A stretch of 64,000 bases of DNA from Bin87 sp965232895 (GTDB lineage: Bacteria; Chloroflexota; Dehalococcoidia; Lucifugimonadales; UBA3495). Shown piece by piece: positions 51,377 to 60,156 of this stretch. The position numbers and the translations under genes were made by a program. Position 1 is the first letter of the stretch. The number at the start of each line of letters is the position of its first letter. A model generated the notes under the pieces. It did not search any database. It was given only the letters and a program-made list of their open reading frames with translations, and was not told the origin of the DNA. Location: positions 3,100,001 to 3,164,000 of the forward strand of contig OZ247430.1 of assembly GCA_965232895.1 (NCBI GenBank). The letters are read 5' to 3'.

Positions 51377-52725
51377 ATGGCTAGCCGGCAAAACACCAGC
51401 GGGCTTTTCGAGCACGGACGCGAGCAGCAAGTCCGGGAAACGGCGCCGCTGGCCGAGCGGATGCGGCCTGCCACCTTCGAAGAGTTCGTGGGGCAGGAGC
51501 ACATCCTTGCCGAAGATCGTGTCCTGCGCCGCGCCATCGAAATCGACCGCGTGCCGTCCATCCTGTTTTGGGGACCGCCGGGGTCGGGCAAGACCACGCT
51601 GGCCCGGCTCATCGCCACCGTCACGCGCTCCTACTTCGAGCCGGTCAGCGCGGTGTCCGCCGGGGTGGCCGACCTGCGCAAAGCCGTGGCCGGAGCCCAG
51701 GAACGCCAGGCCCTCTATCAGCAGTCCACAATTCTGTTCGTCGACGAGATCCACCGCTTCAACAAAGCGCAGCAGGACGTGATCCTGCCCCACGTCGAAG
51801 ACGGCACCGTCACGTTCATCGGAGCGACCACCGAGAATCCCTCCTTCGAGGTCAACGCGCCGCTCCTCTCCCGCTGCCGGGTGTTCACGCTGAACGCGCT
51901 TGATGAAGACGCGGTCATGGTGATCATTCAACGGGCGCTGACCGATGACCGCCGCGGCCTGGCGGCGCTGGAGCCGCAGCTGGAACCGGACGCGATGGCT
52001 CACCTGGTCAACATCGCCAACGGCGACGCGCGGGTGGCGTTGAACGCGCTGGAAATGGCGGTGGTAGCCGCCGAGCCGGACACAGCCGGCCAGCGCCGCG
52101 TCACCATGGACGGCATTGCCGACGCCCTGCAACGCCGTACCCCGCAGTACGACAAGGCCGGCGACAGCCACTACACGACACGATTTCCGCCTTCATCAAG
52201 TCGGTTCGCGGCTCGTCGCCCGACGGCGCGCTCTACTGGCTCGCTCGTATGCTGGAAGCCGGCGAAGACCCCATGTTCATCGCCCGCCGGCTGGTGATCC
52301 TGGCGGCGGAGGACATCGGCCTGGCCAACCCCGGCGCGCTGCCCGTGGCGGTGGCGGCCCAACAGGCGGTGCACTTCATCGGTCTGCCCGAGGGGCGCAT
52401 CCCACTGGCCGAAGCAACCGTTTACCTGGCCACCTCACCCAAGAGCAACGCGGCGTACATGGGCCTGGAGCGCGCGCTGGACGACGTGCGCGGGCGTCCC
52501 CATGAACCCGTCCCGCTGCACCTGCGCAACGCGGTCACCGGCCTTATGCGCGGCATGGGATACGGCGGGGGCTACAAGTACAGCCACGACTATGAGGGGC
52601 ACTTCGAGGCCCAGGAATACCTGCCGCCCGAGTTGTCCGACCGACGGTACTACGATCCCTCGGACCAGGGCTCCGAAGCCGCCATCGCCGAACGCCTGCG
52701 GCGGTGGTGGGGCAATGCCAGCTGA
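51377..52725 (+). pseudogene. rarA: Replication-associated recombination protein A (rarA/mgsA), frameshifted
   Basis: AAA+ ATPase related to clamp loader and Holliday-junction enzymes that act at stalled forks. The first frame gives Walker A GPPGSGKTT, Walker B LFVDEIHRFNK and sensor 1 GATTENPSFEV, and goes wrong at about 52173-52176, after SHY. Removing the extra AC there restores DTISAFIKSVRGSSPDGALY and joins the second frame, which begins at about 52249 as LEAGEDPMFIARRLVILAAE and runs to 52725. So one gene is split by a two-base insertion: either inactive, or a sequence error. Start at ATG 51377 lacks a clear ribosome binding site. Confidence 0.82.
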
Positions 52726-52743
52726 CGTTGTCGGGTTAAATCC

Positions 52744-53034
52744 TCAGGTGCCGCAGGCCCGCCGCCAGGGCTTCAAACCACTGCTCCGAGCCCGCAACCT
52801 TATGCCACGGTACCGGCGGATCGGGCTGGCGTACGCGTAACCGGCGATCTCGCTATCGTTGTCGCACACCAGCCAGGGCATATGCTCCAGGGTTGTGCGG
52901 ATCCGTTCGCGGAACTCCGACGGCGATGGCGGTTCGTATTCGAATGAGATTATCGTTTCGCGAACCACGGGCGTGTAAATCGCAAGCATTGCATCAGCGT
53001 CGGCTTCGGTCGCCACGCGGATTTGGCCGGACAT
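52744..53034 (-). pseudogene. GNAT acetyltransferase, N-terminal fragment
   Basis: The first 75 residues (VATEADADAMLAIYTPVV, SFEYEPPSPSEFRERI, WLVCDNDSEIAGYAYASP) match phosphinothricin-type GNAT acetyltransferases closely. After that point the sequence departs from the family and stops, so the acetyl-CoA-binding second half (the Q/RxxGxG/A loop) is missing. It is a truncated gene that cannot be a functional acetyltransferase. The flanking 52726-52743 and 53035-53133 hold nothing else. Confidence 0.7.
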
Positions 53035-53133
53035 GGTATTCCGGAGGGATATGGTCCTCGGGTTGGGATGTTTATGAGCGTTCCCGCCCCGGCGCGTGGA
53101 GCGAGGGGCCGGAATGACCGAACCAGGCTGCGG

Positions 53134-54063
53134 TCAGGGCGAAGTATAAACGTGCAGCAATTGGGACACCGATTGGTTCGGCAGCAGCTTCCGATCTATC
53201 ACGGCCCGGACCTGCCAGCCCACGAAGGTATGGTGGGCGAGGACCGAAGGCATGAGTGGGTCGGGCACCGTCAACCGGAACGCCCAATCGGTCTCCTCGC
53301 CGGCGGCGATGATCGCCGGCCGCTGCAAGACCTCGAACCCCTCGATCACCCGTGCCTGCTTGCTGCCCGATCGTTCCCAACGCATGAGCTCAACGCGCAG
53401 TTCGCGCGCCTTCAAAGCCGCGCGGGACTTGATGGAGAGACTGCCGGTTACGATCCCACCGTTGGCCACTTTCGTCGAGTCCAGGGACAGGTCCAGCGTC
53501 AAGTTGCGATACCTGCGGGTGGCGCCCAACTCTTCGGGCAACGGCCCGCCGTCCAGCGGCGGCGCTTCGGAACTGCTGAACACGACCAGCTCCTGCCCGC
53601 AGTGGGCTGCCCGTCCTCGAGCGATATTTGCCAGCCATCCGTCACCCACCGGCAACCAGTCGGCTCGCGTCAAAATCGACGCCGACAATTCCCAGGAGAT
53701 GCGGGCGTACTTGCCTTTTACGGTGGGCGGCGCCGCATCCGGCAGCCTCAGTCGAACCGTGTACCGCTGCGTTACCCCGCCTTCCAAGGCGGCTTCTTCC
53801 GCGAACACCTCGTCAATATGCGCGGGCCCACCGGGGTTTCGGGCGCCGCGCCGGCCCGGCAGCATCATCTGCGGCACCGCGTCCCGTGCCGAATCCACCC
53901 GCAACAGTTCGATCCGCGACAGCCTGAGCACCCCCAGGGCTGCCATAAACGAAACGTGTGGGGTTACCTCGATCTCGACATCCAGCGTGTCCCCAGCGTA
54001 CAGCGGGCGCGAGTCAAGGGATACGCTGATATCGGCGGTAGGAGTTGCGGATTGCCGGAGCAT
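53134..54063 (-). CDS. Arrestin-like (Spo0M-type) protein
   Basis: About 309 residues from the ATG at 54063. Two beta-sandwich halves are visible: SATPTADISVSLDSRPLYAGDTLDVEI begins the first, and the second contains VTGSLSIKSRAALKARELRV and FRLTVPDPLMPSVLAHHTFV (quoted in parts). This strand pattern, with a hinge near the middle, resembles the arrestin-like proteins of the Spo0M family, which regulate sporulation or bind protein partners. The identity is by fold-like pattern only and is moderate. No signal peptide. Gene stands alone. Confidence 0.55.
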   Translation of the reverse strand: MLRQSATPTADISVSLDSRPLYAGDTLDVEIEVTPHVSFMAALGVLRLSRIELLRVDSARDAVPQMMLPGRRGARNPGGPAHIDEVFAEEAALEGGVTQRYTVRLRLPDAAPPTVKGKYARISWELSASILTRADWLPVGDGWLANIARGRAAHCGQELVVFSSSEAPPLDGGPLPEELGATRRYRNLTLDLSLDSTKVANGGIVTGSLSIKSRAALKARELRVELMRWERSGSKQARVIEGFEVLQRPAIIAAGEETDWAFRLTVPDPLMPSVLAHHTFVGWQVRAVIDRKLLPNQSVSQLLHVYTSP

Positions 54064-54118
54064 GATGCAAAACCGGCTCAATCATCGACGAATGACGCGG
54101 GACGGCGTACCGCCGGGC

Positions 54119-54709
54119 TCAGGAGGAGCGGATCGCCGCGATGGCCTCGTCTGCGTTGACGATGTCCGCCTGCCGGTTGAGGATGCGGCCGATGAGAAAC
54201 TCGTGCACGTCCGGCTCGCTGTCGGCGCAGCAGTCCTCGACGATGTACAGGCGATAATCGCGGTCGGCGGCAAAGCGCGTGGTGGACAGGACGACCCCGC
54301 TGGTCGCGTATCCCAGCAGGATGATGGTGTCGATATTGTTGCCGGTCAGCGCAACGTCCAGGCCGGTGCCGAAGAGGGCGTTGACCCGGTGCTTGCCCAC
54401 CACCACCTCATCGTCCCGCGGACGCACATCCGGATGGATCAACGACACCGGATCAAACACCGCCGGCTGACCCGACGCCTTGCGTGCGCTGAACGTCTTG
54501 TTCCGCTGGCTAATTTCCGGATACCCCGGCCGGAACACCGTGGCGCAGTAGCAGACCATCAGGCCGGCCTCACGGGAGGCGGCCTGTAGCCTCACCGTGC
54601 GGGCCACCACTCCACGCTCCACGGCGTGGGGCAGGTTGCCCATCGCCTCCGCGTAGAAGTCGGCGATAAGCAGCGCGGTGGTATCGCGGTTGATGGCAAA
54701 TTCGGCCAT
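54119..54709 (-). CDS. Isochorismatase-fold protein lacking the catalytic cysteine
   Basis: 196 residues from the ATG at 54709 (an in-frame start 22 codons upstream is unlikely). Family motifs: Asp in LLIADFYAEA and Lys in VVGKHRVNALFGTGLD, two members of the catalytic triad. The usual third member, Cys in GxxTxxCV, is replaced: the segment reads LGYATSGVVLSTTRFAAD, with valine at the cysteine position. So it is likely not a normal cysteine hydrolase; this subtype may bind ligands or use another mechanism. Members of this subgroup are common in Chloroflexota and Actinomycetota by family knowledge. Confidence 0.82.
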   Translation of the reverse strand: MAEFAINRDTTALLIADFYAEAMGNLPHAVERGVVARTVRLQAASREAGLMVCYCATVFRPGYPEISQRNKTFSARKASGQPAVFDPVSLIHPDVRPRDDEVVVGKHRVNALFGTGLDVALTGNNIDTIILLGYATSGVVLSTTRFAADRDYRLYIVEDCCADSEPDVHEFLIGRILNRQADIVNADEAIAAIRSS

Positions 54710-54868
54710 ATCGGGCCTCGGCTTTCCGACGGTAAGTGCGTTTGACAGTTGGTCTTCCACTTGGTAATATAACACTGTCCAGCGACCCCCGGATAGTACA
54801 TAAGTTGGGGCGTGGACTACCTTGGGGCCTGTATAGGCCCCTTACTATTTTTTCAATGAGGTCAAGCG

Positions 54869-55711
54869 ATTCGGTTCGCGCTTTTGGTGGACGCCGGCTA
54901 TCTATTCGCAGAAGGTTCCAAACCTCTCTCCCCATCAGGTAGGAATCCTTTGCGTCGCATTAGCGTGGCCCTGGACCAAGCGAAGACAAAAGCTAAACTG
55001 CTGGAAACAGCGATTGAGAAAACTGGTGGCGCTTCTTTGCTGCGCATCTACTGGTACGATGGCGTACTCTCCGATGACCAACGTGCGCTGGCCAACACTG
55101 ATGATGTGAAATTCAGGGCGGGGGTAGTCAATCCGGCCGGGCAGCAAAAGGGTGTCGACTCTTTGATTGTTACCGACCTGATTGAATTGTCTCGCAATCA
55201 CGCCATATCGGATGCGGTCCTGCTCTCTGGTGATGGCGACCTCAGAATAGCCGTTCAGATCGCGCAGAGTTTCGGCGTTCGTATTCATTTGGTAAGCATC
55301 GAACCCGTAAGCTTTGATGATCAATCCCGTTCCCAACTCCTTTCGCAAGAGGTGGATACAACTACCGAATGGAGCAGGTCCGATGTTGCCCAGCTTATAA
55401 CATTGAAGCCGGGCTTTGATGCCGTTGAGGAACCATCTGGTAGTGCTGGGCCATCTGAAATTATCGATGAAATCAAAGGCGTTTTAGAGCAGGCCGTTGA
55501 TGAGATTGTTGCCTCGCTTGACCAAAGCCAGATTAATCACCTCACCCAGGAAATCGAACGCGACGGTAACATACCCGGAGAATACGATCGCAGGCTGCTG
55601 AATACCGCAAGCAGCGAATCAAAATTGAGTCGCCGTTTAGAACGCCCGGAAGTGACTTACCTACGCAACCAGTTCCGCGATAAGGTCGGCACCACTGGGA
55701 GTGCTCAATAA
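54869..55711 (+). CDS. NYN-domain (PIN-like) protein
   Basis: Up to 280 residues. NYN domains are PIN-like RNases; typical motifs here are ALLVDAGYLFAEG at the N-terminus, KGVDSLIVTDLIEL and AVLLSGDGDLRIAV. Those aspartates form the metal site. The domain's first strand needs residues encoded before the first standard start (TTG 54884): the frame reads back to a TGA at 54857-54859, and ATT at 54869 with GAGGT six bases upstream fits a start. So an unusual ATT start is proposed; TTG 54884 is the fallback. The C-terminal 100 residues are helical and unassigned. RNA or tRNA processing, or defence, is plausible. Confidence 0.72.
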   Translation: MRFALLVDAGYLFAEGSKPLSPSGRNPLRRISVALDQAKTKAKLLETAIEKTGGASLLRIYWYDGVLSDDQRALANTDDVKFRAGVVNPAGQQKGVDSLIVTDLIELSRNHAISDAVLLSGDGDLRIAVQIAQSFGVRIHLVSIEPVSFDDQSRSQLLSQEVDTTTEWSRSDVAQLITLKPGFDAVEEPSGSAGPSEIIDEIKGVLEQAVDEIVASLDQSQINHLTQEIERDGNIPGEYDRRLLNTASSESKLSRRLERPEVTYLRNQFRDKVGTTGSAQ

Positions 55712-55775
55712 ATACCACGCCTCCTTACCATACATAATGACGGAAGAAGGCATTTTGGTGGAGCAGCCTCTAAAC

Positions 55776-56834
55776 CTAAACCGCCTCCCTCAGGCGGCGC
55801 ACCGTTCCGTTCACCCGCGACAGCGCCTCGTCCACGTCCGCCGAGGAGACGTGGCGGTGCGTGACCATGCGCAACGACTGCTCGCGGCTGTGGCTGACCA
55901 GAACGCCGTCCTCGCGCAGGGCCGCAATCACCTCGCGGGCCTCGCCGACCTGGTCACGGTCAACCTCGAAGATGACTATGTTGGTGTGGATGCTGTCGGG
56001 GTCCACGGTCAGGCCATCAATATCCGCCAGACCGGCGGCCAGGCGGCGGGCGTTGGCGTGGTCGTCGGCCAGCCGCTCAACCATCGTGTCCAGGGCTACC
56101 AGTCCGGCAGCAGCGAGCACGCCGGCCTGACGCATCCCGCCGCCCACCATCTTCCGCCACTTGCGCGCCCGCGTGATGAACTCCTGCGAGCCGCACAGCA
56201 CCGAACCCACCGGGCAGGACAGCGCCTTCGAGAGGCAGAAACTCACGTCATCCACGTCCTTGGTCAGCTCCGCCACGGGCACTTCCAGGGCCACCGCGGC
56301 GTTGAAGATGCGCGCGCCGTCCAGGTGCACCGCCGCCCCGGCCGCGCGGGCAACGTCAACCACTTCCCGGGTGTCCTGCGGAGTCATCACGCCGCCGCTG
56401 CAGCGGTTGTGCGTGTTCTCCAGGCAGACCAGCGTGGAGGCGGGAACGTGGATATTGGAGGCGTCCCGGATCGCGCCCGCCACGGATTCCGCTGAGATCC
56501 GGCCGTTGGCCTCGTTGGGCACGAGGCGGACCTGGGCGCCGGCCAGCGCGCTGGGGCCCGCCGACTCGTTCCAGAACATGTGGGCTTCCTGGCCCATGAT
56601 CATCTCGTCGCCGCGACTGCACCAGGTCAGCGCGGCAATCAGGTTGCTCATCGTGCCGCTGGCGGTCAGCAGGCCGGCCTCCTGGCCCAGCAAGTCGGCG
56701 GCGCGTTCCTGCAGCGCGTTGATCGAGGGGTCCTCCCCGAACACGTCGTCGCCAACCTCGGCTTCGGCCATCGCCCGGCGCATCTCGTCGGTGGGGTGGG
56801 TAATGGTGTCGCTGCGCAGGTCAATCAAAGCCAT
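55776..56834 (-). CDS. ltaE: Low-specificity L-threonine aldolase
   Basis: 352 residues, PLP-dependent fold type I enzyme cleaving L-threonine or allo-threonine to glycine and acetaldehyde. The N-terminus MALIDLRSDTITHPTDEMR is the family hallmark. The PLP aspartate is in HLDGARIFNA and the Schiff-base lysine in FCLSKALSCPVGS. AGGAGG lies 5 bases before the ATG. It lies alone between the NYN gene and the defence cassette, which runs in the same direction but begins beyond a gap. Confidence 0.95.
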   Translation of the reverse strand: MALIDLRSDTITHPTDEMRRAMAEAEVGDDVFGEDPSINALQERAADLLGQEAGLLTASGTMSNLIAALTWCSRGDEMIMGQEAHMFWNESAGPSALAGAQVRLVPNEANGRISAESVAGAIRDASNIHVPASTLVCLENTHNRCSGGVMTPQDTREVVDVARAAGAAVHLDGARIFNAAVALEVPVAELTKDVDDVSFCLSKALSCPVGSVLCGSQEFITRARKWRKMVGGGMRQAGVLAAAGLVALDTMVERLADDHANARRLAAGLADIDGLTVDPDSIHTNIVIFEVDRDQVGEAREVIAALREDGVLVSHSREQSLRMVTHRHVSSADVDEALSRVNGTVRRLREAV

Positions 56835-56925
56835 AGTGCCTCCTGGGTGACAATTGAATAGGGTTGCGTCTTTTGTCGGCTATTCTAGCACCAGTGAGCG
56901 GCACCCTAAACGGCAGCATACGGGT

Positions 56926-57561
56926 TTAGGGTTGTCCGGCGGGATCCACCAGGGTTTCCAAGCGTGTTACCCATTCGTTGAACCGCCGGCATTCGGCACG
57001 GATTTTATCCAAACCGATTTCTTCAGCCACGAGTGGCCCGTCAGCAGCTTTGCGGTATCTTGGCATCACCCGTTCAATCCGCTTGCTTGGAGCAGTGTCG
57101 GGGTCGTCATTGATGTCCTCGGGGGTTGGGAACTGGGAGCGTACTTCCCGGAGATCTTGTACCGATCTGTCCGATGCGAAAGGCAAGACAGCAAAGGAAC
57201 TTACGTTCGAGAACAGCAAAGACTCAAATTCGTACTGCTGAACGTACGGAAATGTTACTTGCGGATTTACTCCCTGGAGACGAGACTCCTCCGCAATTCT
57301 AATGGCAATGCGTTGTTCTAATCCTGACGGCGTTTCGTTGCTCTGTTTGTCCCTGAATCCGTAAAAATCGACCAAGGAGGTGACGAAGTCGTGGTTCCGC
57401 AACAATCTGACCATCTCCCCGCTCAGCCGGGGCACCCTTATGTCACCCCCAAGCAAAATTGGCTCGGACTTTATGCCTCTGGGTCCTAGCAGAGGAACCA
57501 AAACGCTCTTGACAAAATTCTCTTCTGTCTGGCCTTCTACCGAAATGGCTAGATGTATCAC
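56926..57561 (-). CDS. TOPRIM-like (DUF4276-type) nuclease component
   Basis: 211 residues. The N-terminus ISVEGQTEENFVKSVLVPLL is the DUF4276-type start and matches the first TOPRIM motif (Glu9 in VEGxTE). A second acidic patch, Asp65 in SLVDFYGFRDK with Asp71, fits the DxD site. TOPRIM-fold nucleases fused or paired with ATPases occur in OLD and PARIS defence systems. It overlaps the AAA ATPase gene upstream by 4 bases (ATGA), so the two proteins are made together. Predicted nuclease or effector; not proved. Confidence 0.7.
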   Translation of the reverse strand: MIHLAISVEGQTEENFVKSVLVPLLGPRGIKSEPILLGGDIRVPRLSGEMVRLLRNHDFVTSLVDFYGFRDKQSNETPSGLEQRIAIRIAEESRLQGVNPQVTFPYVQQYEFESLLFSNVSSFAVLPFASDRSVQDLREVRSQFPTPEDINDDPDTAPSKRIERVMPRYRKAADGPLVAEEIGLDKIRAECRRFNEWVTRLETLVDPAGQP

Positions 57562-58736
57562 GGCCGTCCACCAAACAAGTTCTTCTGCCAGAGTTCTCCG
57601 GGAGAAAAGCCGTCATCAAGCCAGATTTGGTACTTTGCCGGGTCAAGCTTGCGAAACTGCGTACGGCCCTCTTGCAAGTCCAGTGTGAAAATCTCTTCCA
57701 AGTCGAAAGCGTCAACCAGTAACGGCGATTGAGTCGCCACGATGACCTGCCTTTCAGTGGCGAGGGAGTTGACCATGCCACCAACCAAGTTAACGGCCGC
57801 CGGATGCAAGCCAAGTTCGGGTTCGTCCAACAGTATCACATCGGGCAGCATCCCTGATGGAAGATTGAGCAGCGTTACTAGGGCGAAGAACCTCAGAGAA
57901 CCATCCGAAGTAAGATGTGCGCTGAAGGTTTTGTCCGTCCATTTGGCTTTCCAGCGCAAAGCAACCTTTCCGTAGCTTTCCTCGATGGCGAAACGGTCGA
58001 AACCGGGGAGTATCCGACCGATTTGGCGACAGATGAATTCGTAGCGACGGACGTCTTCCTGTTCCAATCGGTACAGTACCGCTGCTAGATTCCCTGCGTC
58101 GCTGCGCAGCCGATTGCTTTCTCCGATATCCCATCGCTTTTTGATGTCGGAACTGTCAGAGGTGTCGTGAAATTGATGTACGGAGCAGTTACGGAGCAGT
58201 CTGACAATTATCGAGGCGGTTTGCGTATTGACGCCAGGGAATCCCATCGATTGCGCGGCTTCTACAATCCGTGCCTCGCGATGTCCACTGTCGAGATATT
58301 GCCATGATGCTTCGGTTGGGTAATCATACGCGCTGTACCGAAAAGCTTCCTCACTGAAGAAGAAGCGATCAGGATGAGCGTGGGACAGCGCAAACCGATA
58401 GTCGTTCCGGCCTTTCTCAGCACGCAACCTGACTTCAGATTCCATGCGTGGTGTAACGCCATTGCCACCGAACAATTGGTCGTCGGCTCCGCCGTATTGC
58501 TCAACAAATTCGCCAAGTCGCCGTGAGCGTAGCATCCAACTCAGCATCTCGAAGAAGCGAATGAAATTGGACTTGCCCGAGCCGTTGGCTCCAATCAGTA
58601 CAGTTGCCATGGGCAAATCCATAAGCTCAACATCAGCCAGTGACCGGAAGCCTCTGATACGGACAGATTCAATGATTGCAGGCGTCGTGTAAGCGTGTCC
58701 GTCCGTCGTGGGTGTAAACGCAGTTTGGATAGTCAT
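57558..58736 (-). CDS. AAA ATPase of an OLD/PARIS-like two-gene defence cassette
   Basis: 392 residues from the ATG at 58736. SMC/ABC-like ATPase of the AAA_15/AAA_21 type: Walker A IGANGSGKSNF (residues 49-56 GANGSGKS), signature-like HLTSDGSLRFFALV before Walker B, Walker B VILLDEPELGLHP (Asp304, Glu305) and the D-loop/H-motif ATQSPLLVDAF. It starts with a recF-like line IESVRIRGFRSLADVEL. The TOPRIM-like partner gene starts inside its last codons. Such pairs are used to sense phage or DNA ends and activate a nuclease. Function inferred. Confidence 0.82.
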   Translation of the reverse strand: MTIQTAFTPTTDGHAYTTPAIIESVRIRGFRSLADVELMDLPMATVLIGANGSGKSNFIRFFEMLSWMLRSRRLGEFVEQYGGADDQLFGGNGVTPRMESEVRLRAEKGRNDYRFALSHAHPDRFFFSEEAFRYSAYDYPTEASWQYLDSGHREARIVEAAQSMGFPGVNTQTASIIVRLLRNCSVHQFHDTSDSSDIKKRWDIGESNRLRSDAGNLAAVLYRLEQEDVRRYEFICRQIGRILPGFDRFAIEESYGKVALRWKAKWTDKTFSAHLTSDGSLRFFALVTLLNLPSGMLPDVILLDEPELGLHPAAVNLVGGMVNSLATERQVIVATQSPLLVDAFDLEEIFTLDLQEGRTQFRKLDPAKYQIWLDDGFSPGELWQKNLFGGRP

Positions 58737-58887
58737 GGGTGGCCTCGCTGCAGGGAGGTCGTAACGCACGGTGTCGAAAACTGTTGATTACATACTATAT
58801 TAGCACGACGCAGCCTTACCTCGATTGAAAACCTGTTACCATAGCGCGCGGCTTGAGCCACCATACCATTGACTGGGAGGGGAGATC

Positions 58888-59532
58888 ATGCGACAGAGCG
58901 CCGTCAGTTTCATAGCAAAAGGGATGACCTTCGAGGGTATCATCGCTTTTCCCGACGGCGAGGGACCGTTCCCCGGCGTGGTGATGTGCCACCCCCACCC
59001 GCTGCACGGCGGCAGCATGGACAACAACGTGGTGGCGGCCGTAACTTTTGGGTTGGCCGACGCCGGCATTGCGTCGCTGCGGTTCAATTTCCGCGGCGTT
59101 GGCAACAGCCAGGGCCAGCACGCCAAAGGGGAGAAGGAACACGAGGAGACCCTGGTGGCAATGGAATTCCTCGGAGCGCTGCCCGACGTTGACGACGAGC
59201 GCATCGGACTCGGCGGCTATTCGTTCAGCACCCGGGTCATCTGCGCTCACAAGCAGCTTTACAAGAAACCCCTGGCCATCGCGCTCGTCGCTCCTTCCCT
59301 GGAGGCCATCACCGACAGCCCGCTCCAGAAGGACAAGACCCCGCGCATGATCATCACCGGCGACCGCGACCGTCTCGTCAACTCCGACGGGGTCGACGAG
59401 CAGTTGGGCAAGTTCAATCCCCCGGCCGACTATCACGTGGTGGCCGGCGCCGATCACTTCTGGGTCGGGCAGGAACATCAGATGGCCGAAAAGGTCGTGC
59501 AGTTCTTCCTGGACCATCTGGCCACGCCGTAG
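58888..59532 (+). CDS. Alpha/beta hydrolase
   Basis: 214 residues. Family of small hydrolases with catalytic Ser in GYSFST (about residues 110-115), Asp in TGDRDRLV and His in GADHFW. The GVVMCHPHPLHGG segment contains the oxyanion-hole loop. Relatives are annotated as dienelactone hydrolase-like or YsgA-like proteins. GGGAGG precedes the ATG. lspA begins 3 bases after its stop, so it may be cotranscribed with the next two genes. Confidence 0.85.
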   Translation: MRQSAVSFIAKGMTFEGIIAFPDGEGPFPGVVMCHPHPLHGGSMDNNVVAAVTFGLADAGIASLRFNFRGVGNSQGQHAKGEKEHEETLVAMEFLGALPDVDDERIGLGGYSFSTRVICAHKQLYKKPLAIALVAPSLEAITDSPLQKDKTPRMIITGDRDRLVNSDGVDEQLGKFNPPADYHVVAGADHFWVGQEHQMAEKVVQFFLDHLATP

Positions 59533-59535
59533 TCA

Positions 59536-60156
59536 ATGTTCCGGTCGCGGAGAGATCGCACGCCGATTTATCGGGACTGGACCCTGCTGCAGCTGGCGGC
59601 GTTGGCCCTGGCGCTGGACCAGCTCACCAAGTTCGTCGTGCGGCAGACCCTGGAGTGGCATTACTCCTGGCCGGTACACGGTTTTTTCCGGTTCACCCAC
59701 GTGCAGAACACGGGGAGCGCCTTCGGACTGTTCCAGGGCAACAACCTGCCGCTCCTGATCGTCTCCCTGGTCGGCGTCGCGGTGCTGGCATACATCTACC
59801 ACACCCAGGAACGGCCCGGCATCAGGATGCGGGTCAGCATCGCGCTGATGCTGGGCGGCGCGCTGGGCAATCTCGTTGACCGCATCTGGCAGGGCCACGT
59901 GACCGACTTCATCGATATCGGACCGTGGCCGGTGTTCAACCTCGCCGACTCCTCTATAGTCGTCGGCTTGCTGATCATGGCATGGGTGCTGGTCTTCAAC
60001 CGGGACCAGCCGGCAGCCGCAGTCCCCGATGGCCCGCCCGCCTACGCCGTGTGTCCGATTTGCGATGGCGCGATGATCAGCCTGCCCAACGGCGCCCGCT
60101 GCGCCGATTGTGGCGTCCGCGAGCGCATCCTCCGGTCGCGGGAGCCAGGACAGTGA
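59536..60156 (+). CDS. lspA: Lipoprotein signal peptidase with C-terminal zinc ribbon
   Basis: 206 residues. Membrane aspartic peptidase that cleaves prolipoproteins after lipidation, matching the several lipoproteins in this window. Four transmembrane helices; the catalytic aspartates are Asp115 in GNLVDRIW and Asp138 in FNLADSS. Unusual: after the last helix the protein continues with a zinc-ribbon-like tail, CPIC (173-176) and CADC (189-192), which normal LspA (about 160 residues) lacks. It overlaps the start of rluD by 4 bases (GTGA). Confidence 0.92.
   Translation: MFRSRRDRTPIYRDWTLLQLAALALALDQLTKFVVRQTLEWHYSWPVHGFFRFTHVQNTGSAFGLFQGNNLPLLIVSLVGVAVLAYIYHTQERPGIRMRVSIALMLGGALGNLVDRIWQGHVTDFIDIGPWPVFNLADSSIVVGLLIMAWVLVFNRDQPAAAVPDGPPAYAVCPICDGAMISLPNGARCADCGVRERILRSREPGQ

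Noticed and set aside
52830..52842. GTACGCGTA as another interspersed-element end
   Set aside because: It is explained by the coding sequence of YAYAS in the GNAT fragment and has no partner end.
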